In this document: positions 34,084 to 46,574 of the stretch, one piece after another | Layout of the letters: each line of letters opens with the position of its first letter | How positions within the stretch are numbered: the first letter of the stretch is position 1 | Source of the DNA: Isoetes taiwanensis | Lineage: Eukaryota; Streptophyta; Lycopodiopsida; Isoetales; Isoetaceae | DNA length: 64,000 bases | NCBI GenBank assembly: GCA_021234155.1 | Contig: JAJEKV010000041.1 | Coordinates: forward strand, 2,904,829 to 2,968,828 | Direction: 5' to 3' | Made by a program: the position numbers and the translations under genes | Notes under the pieces: model-generated | The model's input: only the letters and a program-made list of their open reading frames with translations | Told to the model about the DNA's origin: nothing | The model's database searches: none

Positions 34084-36523
34084 TGCTGCCATGCTATGGC
34101 AGCATGTAAGAGCCAAGCATATATTAGCACTAATCCTATCAGTTTGGTTCAATTTGCAAGATATTAGGAGAATGCTTCACTAACATATATTCAAGTTTGA
34201 AGAGCAAAGGAAGGACAATTGACTCAAGTCACTCAAGAGATACAAAAGGTCAAACAAGCAAAGGAAGTGTAGAGAAGAAGAGAAAGAAGACCCCTTGAAG
34301 AGCATTCCATGGTATGTGATCATTTATAAGCTTGGCATCTTTGGCATTTTTTTGATTTCCATCCTCATACACCTCCCAAAGTCAAACTTGACCTTGAAAG
34401 TTCTTTCTAGTCAAAATACACCTTCATAAGACACCCACTTACTTCATCATCCACTAGTTTAGGAGAGACTTGACTTAGTCATAACTTTGCTTATGAAGTC
34501 AACATTACATGCAACTTGAGCAAAATGTAGAGAGGCTTGCAAAATCCCTAAGGGAAATGCTCAAAATTCAAATATGCCTCAAAGATGCCTCAAAGATGCT
34601 ACACAAAATTTTTGGCTTCCTAATGAGCACTAGATGTGCCAAGTCCCTCTACACCTTACTTCACACATCACACCCATCACCATTTTATCCTTTTCATCTC
34701 AAACTCTCATTCAAATCAAAATTCATTTCAAAATATCATTGTTGCCACATCTCATCATTCACACACATCATCTCCACATCATTCTAAAAATTTTGACTAG
34801 AGAGAATTTTCAAATTCAAGTGGGCTGACACGTCATCACTCCCATTGGCCATGTCATACCACTTAGCCATGTCATCTCTTTCAAATGCCACTTCATCCAC
34901 TCCCCAAACTTTTCTCCAAATTCCAAAGATCTCTATGGTGAAAAAAGATCCCAGAATATTATGGGGCACAAAAAAAGATTCCCCTAGAAAAAAAGAATTT
35001 TGAAGAAAGGCCTTATTTTAGGCATGGTATATGTTTTCTAGGGAATCGTGCCATGGGGTTTTAGGGGTGCAAAAAATTTTCCTATCTACCCCCCCCCCCC
35101 AATAATTTCTCTTCCAAGCCAATTCCCCACAGCCAAGTGGAGCATCCGGGCGTGTGGGGCGGTGGAGGTACCGAATCCCACGTGGACACTGCACGCAATA
35201 ATCAGAAGAAATCGATTTTTTAAGCCTTATATACTTTGTCTGCTAAATTGAATTAGGCCTGTGGGATATTTCTCTTCGAACTGCCAAAAACCTAAACCTG
35301 AAAAATGCCAAGATCCGTTCAAGTCGACCTAACAAACCATTAATTCATCACCTAAACTGGCCGAATCATCATGTTTAATGCCATGAATGCTTAGTGCGGG
35401 CTAAAAGACAGAAGATTTGAAGGAAATGATGAAGATTTCAACGGAACAGTACATTCTACAAAAGGGGATTTTTCGCACAGAAGAGTTTCGAGGGCTTGAA
35501 GGCAAAGAAGATTTTTTGGCTTTGAAGAAGGACCGGCTTGACAACCTTGAGCTTGATCCTGACCTCCTATGTTTACCTTTGATCCGGATTATTGACTTAA
35601 TTCTCTGGATTTTTATGTGCACCTATTTGATCCTGTGCCCAAGACCCCGAGCTTGGGATGTCATATTGTATCTTCTGAGTGATTGATTTAATTGAAAATC
35701 CGACCTTTGCAGCAATCTGTTTGAGTTGCTTTGTGATCTTTTCCAAAAAAGCAAAAATTGTCATAGCTTTATTGTCATAGCTTGAGTATCTAGTGCCCGT
35801 GCATATTGTTAGCTGTGTGTTGTCTACCTGTGTCACAAACCCTTAGAAAGTGCAAAAGCCAAATCCCTGCACTGCAATGGAAAGTTGGCATTGTTAGAAC
35901 ATGAGGTATTGCACAACAAGTGTGGAGCATGGGAGAGCCACTGTTTGAACTTCAATCCTGTCAAAACAAAGTATGTGGAAGTAGACAGCATTAGATACAC
36001 GCACAGTTGACCCTTACAAAACATTATCTTTCAAGAACATTTTCCTCTTACAGTCTTAGGCTAAGAATTATCAAAAGAAAAAATTGGATCCCTTATGGTC
36101 AAAAAGAATAGTTGGCCCCTGGTGTGCAGACAAATCTGAGAGAGATAGAGTTGATAGTTCCAAAAAATTCATCACCAATATCGAGTTCCAAATATCAGCT
36201 CTCTGTCAGGGATATTGACCAAAAATTGACTGGGTCAGTGATTTGAATCTCGCCCATCTAGCCTACTCTGACCTTGCTGAGCTTTTGCAGTCTGTTAGTG
36301 TCAAGTGTTGAGCACATCAAGGAGTGATATCCACACCCATAGCTTCATAAATCACATTCTGCAAGAGATTTTGTGAAGCAGACTTTTTTCTCTTCAGGGA
36401 AACACACTCCTAGTGATCTTTTGTGATTCTTTCTGGAATCTTTGCACTCAGAGTGGTTGCCTTAAGCAACCTGGAGGTTCTAAACCACTGAGGTTGAAGG
36501 TTTTGCCAGGAACACCTTCAACA
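34084..36523 (+). repeat. 5' LTR of the Tat-like element
   Basis: Runs from TGCTGCCATG to CCTTCAACA (TG...CA). The first bases contain the inverted pair TGCTGCCATGCTATGGCAGCA. A G/C-rich patch with a poly-C run lies near 35085-35210. A candidate primer site (TGGAGGTTCTACCGAG) starts at 36527, four bases after the LTR; I cannot name its tRNA. Confidence 0.92.
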
Positions 36524-36566
36524 TTTTGGAGGTTCTACCGAGATCATCTTCCTGGAATCTGGACTC

Positions 36567-37771
36567 ATGGCACCAAGAAGAGTTAATGAGACATCTGAGC
36601 CTACTGAGACACAGGATAATCATGAAGCAACTGCTACACCTACTGTTACCATACAAGCAACTGCAGGCATGCCTTATCAATACTTTGAGTTAAATGTGCC
36701 TACTCCAGTCCCTGTTTTTGATCCGAGCATGAATGCCAACAATTTCCTCAAGACTTTTGAAGAATACTATCAAGAATATGGTCACAAAAAAAAGGTCAGA
36801 AGTTTTCTGAGTTTAAGAAATGTTTCAAGAATGATGAGGTAAGGGCTTGGTTAGAATATGTTATAGGTTTAGGCACCAATTCTTGGGAAGAACTGGTAAA
36901 AAAGTTTCTAGCAAGGTTTGGAAGAGTCTTGGACCCCCAAGATTTAATATTTGAGTTGCAAACTTTTCGCATCAAACATGGTGAAAGTGTGCAGCAGTAT
37001 GTTGAAAGATTCAATCACTATCTTGTCAAATGCCAAATCAATCATGTTCCTAACCATACATTGCATCTAGTGGCTTCTTTCATCAGGGGATTGAGCAGCA
37101 GAACAAGAATACACAGAAAGCTTTTGAAGATCCAAAAACAGGAGGGATTTGATACAATACACAAGGCTTTCACCAAAGCCACTGAAATTGCTGATATGAT
37201 ATCATACTTACCAGATGACATACACTCACCAAGTGATCCTTTTTTTCCAGATTATGAGCAGGAGTGTATGGGATCAGCACCTGTACCTGTCTATGCTATC
37301 CAAAAGGAAAAGAAAAAGGTTAAGGTGGAAGATGATGAGGCTCCTGCAGCAGATGTAAGAGCGGAGATCACCAAGGTATCTGAGGCACTGGTTGAGGTAA
37401 CTAAACAACTGCAAGAGTTGAAGAGCTCAAAATTTGAAAAGAAAACTTACCCCCCATGTGTGCATTGCTTTAGAGATACTCACTCTTCTGATTATTGCTG
37501 GTATAGGCCATGCACTAAGTGTGGAAAAAGAGGTCACTTTGGTAAAGAATGCCCTGTGTGTGAATTTTGTAAGGCTGTAGGACATTATGAGGATAGGTGC
37601 AGTGTCAAAGAATATTTTGCCAGACAAGAAAAATCTAAAATTGGTGAACCAAGTGCATCTATAAGGTTTGTGCAGGAAGTTGAAGAGCAAGAGGAGATTA
37701 TGGTCATCCACACCGTAAGGATGAATAATGCCAAAGAGAAAGAACTAGCACCGAGGAAGCCGAGATTTTGA
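36567..37771 (+). pseudogene. gag (capsid and nucleocapsid) of the Tat-like element
   Basis: An N-terminal Thr/Pro-rich leader is followed by a capsid-like segment (FRIKHGESVQQYVERFNHYL near 36965) and a Lys/Glu-rich linker. At ~37510-37550 a zinc knuckle reads CTKCGKRGHFGKEC (CX2CX4HX4C), with a second Cys/His cluster CEFCKAVGHYEDRC right after it. Gag would package the element RNA. Confidence 0.85.
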
Positions 37772-37859
37772 AACATAAAGATGCCGAAGCAAGCAAAGGG
37801 TCGCGGCTCTTCCTCCTGCTCAAAAATTCGTCAAGAAGGAAAAAGAGTGTGAGGATTTT

Positions 37860-38408
37860 GAATATTTATTGAAGAATTCTAAAATCTGTGTAGATTTCCT
37901 GACCCTGCTCAAGATAGCCCCTTCTTACAGAAGAAATGTGCTCAATCTTACTAAGGAAGATGAGTTTGCCCTGACAAACCACATTGATGAGCACATGCTC
38001 ACTCAGGATGATAATGATCCTGGAGCTTTCACTTGTGTTGCTAAAATGGAAGGAAAAATATTAACCAAAGTTCTGCTAGATGGAGGATCACCCTTGAACG
38101 TGATGCCACACCATGTCATGAGACTATGTGGACTAGAAATAGACAAGAAGGCTCCAATGATCTTGAAATCTTTCTCTAACTCTAAAATCAATCCAGTGGG
38201 AATAGTTAGCAATGTGCCTATTGATGTTGAAGGAATAATGGTTGCAGCTAACTTTGTTGTGGTTGGTTTTGAAGGAATAGGGACAAATCAGATATATATG
38301 ACTTACTTTTTGGGCGAAGGTGGCTTTCTACAAAGAGATGCTAGGCCCTGTGTGGTCAAGAGGAGAATGTACCATCTCAAATGGCAAGAAAAAGGTAACA
38401 TTGTATAA
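37860..38408 (+). pseudogene. retropepsin-like protease region
   Basis: VLLDGGSPLNVMPHHVM at ~38070-38120 is the active-site segment of plant gypsy proteases (here D-G-G-S instead of D-T/S-G-S). PIDVEGIMVAANFVVV near 38215 fits the following beta strands. It would cleave the element polyprotein. Confidence 0.7.
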
Positions 38409-38539
38409 TAAGTTAGAGAGTTTGAAAGCATGAATTTCATTGAAGAAGAAATGTTAATATCACATCCATGTGGAGAATTTGAACTGGATACAGTAGAGTT
38501 GGAGTCTAGCATAAAAATCTCAAAGGAGTTAGCTTCAAC

Positions 38540-38940
38540 CAGGTTGAGCAATTTTGCTTATTTATGGTTTGATGGTGGTGTTTCCAAAAGGCTTAATGTG
38601 GCATCTTCTGCTGCTATTCTCAAGGATGCTTCCAACAAAGTTCTTTCAAGCAAGTAGAAGAATTTATCCTAATGTCACTTCTAATATGGCGTAATATAAG
38701 GCATTGATTGCGTGTCTTCAAGAGGCAAAAATCTAAACATCGTGAATGTAATCATCTTTGGAGACTCTCACTTGTCTCCAGCAAATATCGAGAATATCGT
38801 GCCAAGAATGAAGACATGTTGCAGCTCAAAAATCAAGCCATGCCGAACCAAGAATTTTGATACCTGGGAACTCTGCCATGTTCCAAGGGAGCAAAATGGT
38901 GAAGCAGACTCGTTGTGCAGAAGTGTGCTACTTGAACATT
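38540..38940 (+). pseudogene. archaeal-type RNase H-like domain, placed before RT
   Basis: YLWFDGGVSKRLNVASSAAI (~38556-38615) matches the opening D-G-G strand. VIIFGDSHL (~38750-38776) fits the GDS(Q/E)L block, and LCHVPREQNGEADSLCR (~38872-38922) fits the closing HVPREQNxxAD motif. These three motifs together are typical of archaeal-type RNase H (aRH). In the Tat elements I know, aRH follows the RT and its own RNase H; here it lies upstream of the RT. Confidence 0.65.
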
Positions 38941-39019
38941 TGGCTGAGGGAGCAATTCAAGAGGAGGAACTTGAGAGGAGAGATCTGCAACAGCTATACC
39001 CCATCCTGGTAATCAATGC

Positions 39020-40030
39020 AAGTGAAGACAAACAGGTAAGGGAAGTCAAGGTCAATAAGAAGGGTCTAGATAGGGTGTTATATGTTGGAGATTTGTTCAG
39101 AGAAGAGGATAATGCTTTGGTTACCAAATTTTTTGATGATTGGAAGGATATCTTTGCTTGGGATTATGATGAGCTGGTGGGAATTGACAAAAGCATTTGT
39201 GAATTTGAAATTAAGATAAAGGGAGGTATGAAACCTGTTATACAAAAGCTAAGAAGAATCAATGATTCTCTATTAGGTCTAATCAAGGAAGAATTATACA
39301 AAATGAAAGATGCGTGTGTGATTATCGAAATTGTGAATCCTGAGTGGCTATCTTGCATTGTTCCTGTTGAAAAGAAAAACAAGGCCATTAGGATCTGCAT
39401 AGACTATAGAGATTTAAACAAAGCTACTGTCAAAGATTGTTACCCTTTGCCATTTCTGGAAGAGGTGTTGCATGTCAGAAGGTGGAAAGAGATTTACTCA
39501 TTCTTAGATGGCTTTTCGTGTTTTAATCGATAAGCATCAAGGAAGGTGATCAGCCAAAAACTTCATTCATCACACCTTGGGGAACATTTGCCATGAAAAG
39601 AATGCCATTTGGATTGATGAATGCTTCTGCAACATTCCAAAGAGCCATGGATGCAATTTTTAAAGAAATGCCAGCTAACATTTTTCGTGTGTTTTTGGAT
39701 GATCTTTGTTTGGGAACTTCTCTGGAAAGACATTTTGATATGCTAACCATGTTGTTTGACTTGTGTAGAAAGGGAGGAGTGAGTTTGAACCCCAAAAAGT
39801 GTGTTTTTTTATCATCAAAAGGAGAATTGCTTGGGCATGTAGTATCCACAGCAGGAATTCAAATATCTGACAGTAAGATTGAAGCCCTAAGGAAAGTGAC
39901 ACCTCCAAAAACCCTCAAACAGGTTAAAAGCTTCATAGGGATGACCAGCTTCTTGAGAATGTATGTCCCTCATTTTTCCCACACCATAAGCCCAATCTCC
40001 AGCCTCACAAAGGTTGGGAAGTTCTCCAAA
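39020..40030 (+). pseudogene. reverse transcriptase of the Tat-like element
   Basis: Blocks in order: SICEFEIKIKGGMKPVIQK (39195), IRICIDYRDLNKAT (39390), YPLPFLEEVL, MKRMPFGLMNASATFQRAMD (39593), VFLDDLCLGTS with the catalytic D-D (39690), SLNPKKCVFL (39784) and FIGMTSFLRMYVPHFS (39930). A clear Ty3/gypsy RT. Confidence 0.88.
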
Positions 40031-40059
40031 AGTGAAAGCAAACACATCCTAGTAGATTG

Positions 40060-40420
40060 GGATGAGCAATGCCAAAATTCTTTTGACAAAATCATTGATG
40101 CCATTTGCAAATCTATCCTGCTAAAACCTCCTGATCTAGAGAAGCCCTTCAAAGCTTACATCAAGCAGACAAAAAGCAATTGGTTTGGCACTGCTACAAG
40201 GGGATCATGTAATTACTTTTGCAAGCAAGATGTGGTCTGATACTGAAATTAGATATCCCAGGTTGGAGAAAAGTGCAGCAGCCCTGATGTTTTTAATAGA
40301 GAGACAAGGACATCTTCTGCAAAACAATCAGGTGCAAGTGTTCATGAGGCAAAATCCTTTTTCACTCCTATTTGCAAAAAAGCAGCCAAAGGCCAAATCA
40401 GGCAGTGGGGCTTGTAAGAT
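40060..40420 (+). pseudogene. gypsy RNase H region
   Basis: Directly after the RT, LLKPPDLEKPFKAYIKQT fits the usual start of a gypsy RNase H. HVITFASKMWSDTEIRYPRL (~40207-40266) fits its SRKLxxxExxYxxxEKE middle. It is poorly conserved compared with the RT. Confidence 0.6.
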
Positions 40421-40749
40421 CCAAGCTTATGATATTACCGTAAAAGGTGGTAAAGTTGATCGAGAATCCCAGCTCCTATCTTCCACTTGTGTTGTTTGAG
40501 CATGAAGATCAAGATGGTTTATGTGTTGATGACAATCTAACAAACTTGATCTCTGTTGATGCAGAAAACATTGATTGGCAATTTGACATCAGAAACTATT
40601 TGGAAAGCAATGAGTTACCTAAGAACTTGAGTAGCAAATCAAGAAAGAAGATTTAGGGACAAGTGCAAGAAGTTCAAAGCTAATTGAAGGGATCCTATGC
40701 AAAGTTGACAAGGAGGGAGTCTTGCTGAGATGTGTGGATAAAGAAGAGG

Positions 40750-41854
40750 CTAGAATGATAATTGAGGCGTGTCATGAGGGAGTTTGTGGAGGACACTTTG
40801 CAAAGTATACAAACCGCAAAAAGATTTTAAGGTCGGATACTTTTGGCCTACTCTCTTTAAGGATTGTTATGAAACTATAAAATGCTGCCATAAATGTCAG
40901 ATTTTTGGCAAAAGAACCTTACAACCAGCTGCCCTGACTGCCATAATTTCCCCTGGACCTTTCCAAATGTGGGGGCTGGATTTTATAGGCCCCATAGACC
41001 CACCTTCCTCAGCTCAACACCAGTTTATATTAGTTGCCACTGATTACTTTACCAAATGGGCAGAGGCAATTCCTTTGAGAGAAGCCAATGCCCAAGCCAC
41101 TGCAAGGTTTCTACATGAAAATATCTGTGCCAGATTTGGTATCCCTTTCAAAATTGTTTCTGATAGAGGCAGCCAATTCATCAACCATGCAATTGCATTA
41201 CTTCTAGCCACCTTGAAAGTCAAACACACCAAGAGTTCATCCTATTACCCTCAGGGAAATGGCCAGGCAGAGTCAACCAATAAGACTCTCAAATCAATCC
41301 TGAAGAAGACCATCAGTGTTTCAAAAAAGGATTGGCATTTAAAACTCCATGATGCACTTTGGGCATACAGAACTACCATCAAAGTGGCTACAAAGCACAC
41401 CCCTTTCAGTTTGGTGTATGGGATAGAATCAGTATTGCCTATAGAATTAGAGCTTCCATCACTCAGACTGGCCTATCAGATAAATTTGGAAATGGATAAT
41501 GCTCTAAAAGACAGATTTGTGAGATTGATGCAGCTTGAGGAGCATAGATATGAGGCTGAGAATGCAATAATGAGGAAAAAGGCCAAGGATATTGCAGCCT
41601 TCAAAGCAGCACATAAGTTACAGGGAGTCTTGAAAGAAGGAGAGTTAGTGTTAAAGTGGAACAAAGCAAGGGAAGATATGGCAACAAAGTTCGAAAATCT
41701 TTGGGAAGGACCATTTGAAGTAATAGGGACAGCTGGCAAAGATTCATATTGGCTGAAGGATATTGCTGATGGCAGAGAATTGATGAACCCTATCAACATT
41801 GTGCACCTAAAAAGGTATTGGCAACAACATGTTGCCCTTGCTCTGTTCAACTGA
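40750..41854 (+). pseudogene. integrase of the Tat-like element
   Basis: A zinc-binding start (HEGVCGGHF at 40772, CHKCQIFGK at 40892) leads into the core. The DDE motifs are MWGLDFIGPI (40970), KIVSDRGSQFI (41150) and YYPQGNGQAESTNKTL (41243). WAYRTTIKVATKHTPFSLVY and a C-terminal LKWNKAREDMATKFENLWEG follow. No chromodomain is seen after it. Confidence 0.9.
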
Positions 41855-42516
41855 AATCTCTGTTGTAAGATGTAGCTAGGTTTAGTTAGTACATAGGGTC
41901 AAAGCTAGATCAGTTAGGCCTATCTTAGTAAGGGTAGTTCTGCTTTAGAGTTGTTATTTGTGTATTAATGAGTCTATAAGTGTTGCTATGCAGATTGTGA
42001 TCAACTGAGGGAGTGAATTGATACTAATGATCATAGTTCCATGCAGGTGCATCTGAGCATGTCTTTTACACATCTCTTCCATTGCACCACATTGATCTTC
42101 ATCATCTGGAGTTGCTGACATTGCCTCCACACCAGCAACTCACTCATACTAACAAGTTTTATCTTCACATGCAGGTGCATTCCTATGTTTATCTCCATCT
42201 GTCATCTGATCAAGAGTTGACCTCATTGCATCAGAAAACCCTCCTATATTGCCAATAAATTTCCCAAGCTGCTGTCATACCACCATCCTGCAGCTTCTCA
42301 TAACTAAAGAGATTTACTTTCCATGCAGGTTCATCTGAAAGTAACATCATATGCACGTTCATAATATCAAATCTATCACCTTCCAATCCATATGCAGGTC
42401 ATTGAGTTGCCAACCATATTCTCATATTGGCAACTGGCTGGAGAACATGTCAAGAGTTATCAAGCAGCTAGTCAAAAGGGGCTGGAAGACCAGCCTTCTC
42501 TTTTTGTTTGGCATAA
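41855..42516 (+). repeat. 3' internal region with CATGCAGGT repeats
   Basis: ATGCAGGT(G/T)CAT-like words recur at about 42043, 42171, 42325 and 42391. This is a loose repeat in the element's 3' untranslated part. A clear polypurine tract is not seen directly before the LTR; AAAAGGGGCTGGAAG at 42474-42488 is the nearest candidate. Confidence 0.45.
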
Positions 42517-44964
42517 TACTGCCATGCTATGGCAGCATGTAAGAGCCAAGCATATATTAGCACTAATCCTATCAGTTTGGTTCAATTTGCAAGATATTAG
42601 GAGAATGCTTCACTAGCATATATTCAAGTTTGAAGAGCAAAGGAAGGACAATTGACTCAAGTCACTCAAGAGATACAAAAGGTCAAACAAGCAAAGGAAG
42701 TGTAGAGAAGAAGAGAAAGAAGACCCCTTGAAGAGCATTCCATGGTATGTGATCATTTATAAGCTTGGCATCTTTGGCATTTTTTTTATTTCCATCCTCA
42801 TACACCTCCCAAAGTCAAACTTGACCTTGAAAGTTCTTTCTAGTCAAAATACACCTTCATAAGACACCCACTTGCTTCATCATCCACTAGTTCAGGAAAG
42901 ACTTGACTTAGTCATAACTTTGCTTATGAAATCAACATTACATGCAACTTGAGCAAAATGTAGAGAGGCTTGCAAAATCCCTAAGGGAAATGCTCAAAAT
43001 TCAAATATGCCTCAAAGATGCCTCAAAGATGCTACACAAAATTTTTGGCTTCCTAATGAGCACTAGATGTGCCAAGTCCCTCTACACCTTACTTCACACA
43101 TCACACCCATCACCATTTTATCCTTTTCATCTCAAACTCTCATTCAAATCAAAATTCATTTCAAAATATCATTGTTGCCACATCACCTTTGACACCTCAT
43201 CATTCACACACATCATCTCCACATCATTCTAAAAATTTTGACTAGAGAGAATTTTCAAATTCAAGTGGGCTGACACGTCATCACTCCCATTGGCCATGTC
43301 ATACCACTTAGCCATGTCATCTCTTTCAAATGCCACTTCATCCACTCCCCAAACTTTTCTCCAAATTCCAAAGATCTCTATGGTGAAAAAAGATCCCAGA
43401 ATATTATGGGGCACAGAAAAAGATTCCCCTAAAAAAAAGAATTTTGAAGAAAGGCCTTATTTTAGGCATGGTATATGTTTTCTAGGGAATCGTGCCATGG
43501 GGTTTTAGGGGTGCAAAAAATTTTCCTATCTACCCCCCCCAAGCCTAATTTCTCTTCCAAGCCAATTCCCCCCTGCCGCGTGGAGCATCCGGGCGTGTGG
43601 GGCGGTGGAGGTACCGAATCCCACGGGACACCGCACACAATAATCAAGAAATCGATTTTTTAAGCCTTATATACTTTGTCTCCGCTAAATTGAATTAGGC
43701 CTGTGGGATATTTCTCTTCGAACTGCCAAAAACCTAAACCTGGAAAATGCCAAGATCCGTTCAAGTCGACCTAACAAACCATTAATTCATCACCTAAACT
43801 GGCCGAATCATCATGTTTAATGCCATGAATGCTTAGTGCGGGCTAAAAGACAGAAGATTTGAAGGAAATGATGAAGATTTCAACGGAACAGTACATTCTA
43901 CAAAAGGGGATTTTTCGCACAGAAGAGTTTCGAGGGCTTGAAGGCAAAGAAGATTTTTTGGCTTTGAAGAAGGACCGTCTTGACAACCTTGAGCTTGATC
44001 CTGACCTCCTATGTTTACCTTTGATCCGGATTATTGACTTAATTCTCTGGATTTTTATGTGCACCTATTTGATCCTGTGCCCAAGACCCCGAGCTTGGGA
44101 TGTTATATTGTATCTTATGAGTGACTGATTTAATCGAAAATCCGACCTTTGCATCAATTTGTTTGAGTTGCTTTGTGATCTTTTCCAAAAAAGCAAAAAT
44201 TGTCATAGCTTTACTGTCATAGCTTGAGTATCTAGTGCCCGTGCATATTGTTAGCTGTGTGTTGTCTACCTGTGTCACAAACCCTTAGAAAGTGCAAAAG
44301 CCAAATCCCTGCATTGCAATGGAAAGTTGGCATTGTTAGAACATGAGGTATTGCACAACAGGTGTGGTGCATGGGAGAGCCACTGTTTGAACTTCAATCC
44401 TGTCAAACAAAGTATGTGGAAGTAGACAGCATTGGATACACGTACAGTTGACCCTTACAAAACATTATCTTTCAAGAACATTTTCTTCTTACAGTCTTAG
44501 GCTAAGAATTATCAAAAGAAAAAATTGGATCCCTTCTGGTCAAAAAGAATAGTTGGCCCCTGGTGTGCAGACAAATCTGAGAGAGATAGAGTTGATAGTT
44601 CCAAAAAATTCATCACCAATATCGAGTTCCAAATATCAGCTCTCTGTCAGGGATATTGACCAAAAATTGACTGGGTCAGTGATTTGAATCTCGCCCATCT
44701 AGCCTACTCTGACCTTGCTGAGCTTTTGCAGTCTGTTAGTGTCAAGTGTTGAGCACATCAAGGAGTGATATCCACACCCATAGCTTCATAAATCACATTC
44801 TGCAAGAGATTTTGTGAAGCAGACTTTTTTCTCTTCAGGGAAACACACTCCTAGTGATCTTTTGTGATTCTTTCTGGAATCTTTGCACTCAGAGTGGTTG
44901 CCTTAAGCAACCTGGAGGTTCTAAACCACTGAGGTTGAAGGTTTTGCCAGGAACACCTTCAACA
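42517..44964 (+). repeat. 3' LTR of the Tat-like element
   Basis: Matches the 5' LTR over its whole length. Differences concentrate in the G/C-rich patch near 43525-43640, plus one short extra segment near 43183. Followed at once by the target duplication GAACT. Confidence 0.92.
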
Positions 44965-45236
44965 GAACTTGGAGGAAGATTTCAACAGGTAAATATATAT
45001 CCACTACGTACCAAACATTTCTTTGGTTGCAGCATGTTAAAGATGCTCATTCTCTCATTACTTCCCAGGTCAAGAAGTAGTGGAGCAACAGACTCACAAC
45101 GTTCAAGATTGCGACGATCATCACAGGGTTCGGGATCCGAAGAACATGGTCGCTCGCCTGACTTGGAGAGGGAAGGATCCCGACGACGTCAACGTGTCAC
45201 TGAAGAAGAGCGTCCATTTCGCTTTGTTTTAGACAC
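44965..45236 (+). CDS. Arg/Ser-rich exons, right part (TNPA-like by position)
   Basis: After the LTR element the exon resumes and ends CAACAG|GTAAAT at 44988. The next exon (45069-45236) follows ACTTCCCAG and reads SGATDSQRSRLRRSSQGSGS, EEHGRSPDLEREGSRRRQRV and TEEERPFRFVLD, ending GACAC|GTAAGT. The phase is kept through the junction. Strongly basic with Ser and Glu, so probably disordered and possibly DNA-binding. Same style as 25898-26311, which suggests one gene. Confidence 0.55.
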
Positions 45237-45393
45237 GTAAGTCTGCGGGTGATTTGGCCCCGAATATACCCGACTATCATATTAATAATAATTTTTTGAT
45301 GTAAGTTATGTGAACATATTATTTAAGATATCAACCTTAAATATTAGTACTTTGTCATCTAAATTTGTTGTTTTGTTCATTCTCTTCACTTAG

Positions 45394-45470
45394 AATACAT
45401 TGTAAAGTGCTCAAAAGGTTCTTAATCGGGATGGATATGTATATTGGACGGTAGACATAAACACGCTTTT
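45394..45470 (+). CDS. possible further exon of the same gene
   Basis: After the acceptor CTTCACTTAG the frame reads IHCKVLKRFLIGMDMYIG in phase with the previous donor. Coding sense then blurs. Similar fragments (RNRAHFKKKKEAIGQKS near 45830, AFERAKDPESKHRARTDKA near 45985) suggest a decayed basic protein. En/Spm TNPA-like proteins often have such Lys/Arg-rich blocks, but I see no decisive motif. Confidence 0.35.
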
Positions 45471-46565
45471 ATATACCCACCATTTATGCTTCGGGGGACG
45501 CTTCTTCCTAAGAAAGATGATGAGGGAAGTGTCTTTTATACTACATTGAGGGACGCGTCACAAATAATATCTCTCGCTTTATGGCCTCCCGTGGTATAGG
45601 GGAGTGGCTCCGGCGCTTATGACCAACGCTTGAAATAGAGAGCCAAAAATAAAATGAAACAGAGTTTCCCGTAGATAGAAAAAAAAAAAGGCGTTTAATC
45701 GAAGAAGCTCACTGATGATGGGCGAAGCTTATACGAAAAAGGCGGTACATGACCTAGTCATAGTCTTGTTTTTATTATTTTGATATGGCGTTGATCTATC
45801 GATTTATGTCAAAGGCAACATGTGGTCAAGGAACCGGGCGCACTTTAAAAAAAAGAAGGAGGCGATTGGTCAAAAGTCCCTAAACCACTTAATCTCCACA
45901 AGGAAGATATCAAGGTATTTCTTATTTTTTTTGTCATTCGTTCACTTTAACTTGTGATAATGTTGTGTGCCTTGCAATCAGATTGCATTCGAACGTGCAA
46001 AGGATCCAGAAAGCAAACATAGAGCTCGGACCGACAAAGCAACTAAAAGTGAGCGAAAGGCGTCCTCATTTGGGCTCCGTGCCATTAAAAAAGGTTTTTC
46101 TATAGATTCGTAAGAGCTATATTAGTTCACATTAATTTTAATAAGAACTTTAAATGTCACTAGCTAATACTCGTTATATTGTCATAGGAACATCTATACG
46201 GGTTTGCCCCTAACAAGCAGCAGGTACAAGTAGCCACGGAACGTGGAGCTGTTTATCCAGTATCAACAGCTTATAATGACGAGGGAACTCTCCCAATTCA
46301 CGGGAATGCGGGGTGCGTTGTAGAAAATTATTATAATTCTATGAACTACATTAACGCCATATTCTTTTGGTTTTATAGGAAGCAAGTGGGCGGATATGAA
46401 TGAAGGTCTAGAGCATGACATGGGGCTCTGGGGCGCGAGGATCTCAAACGCCGATGGAGAGCCATCCAATCGCAAACCGTCTGCGGCCGGCGGTTCGAGG
46501 GTTCTCTAACTACGCACTCCGGATGACTACTCCAATCGGGACCGAGAGAGAGTAGCTCTAGGCTA
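45471..46565 (+). other. decayed exon/intron sequence, unrecognised
   Basis: Basic peptides appear in several frames (see 45830 and 45985), with possible introns between (AG|ATTGCATTCG at 45981; donor-like GTATTTC near 45917). Around 46200-46310 the phrase LYGFAPNKQQVQVATERGAV is open in one frame. Probably the 3' part of the same transposon gene, dead here. Confidence 0.35.
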
Positions 46566-46574
46566 AAAGGGTGG

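Larger units (their letters stand above)
34084..44964 (+). mobile_element. Ty3/gypsy LTR retrotransposon, Tat-like, 10.9 kb
   Basis: Direct LTRs of 2440 and 2448 bp flank gag, protease, RT, RNase H and integrase on the plus strand. The 5-bp target duplication GAACT lies at 34079-34083 and 44965-44969. The long LTRs, DGGS-type protease, lack of a chromodomain and an extra RNase H suggest the Tat/Ogre side of non-chromoviral gypsy elements. By eye the LTRs are about 97-98% identical, so the insertion is young. The coding part carries several breaks (roughly half a dozen or more), so this copy looks defective. It interrupts an exon of the surrounding gene. Confidence 0.92.
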
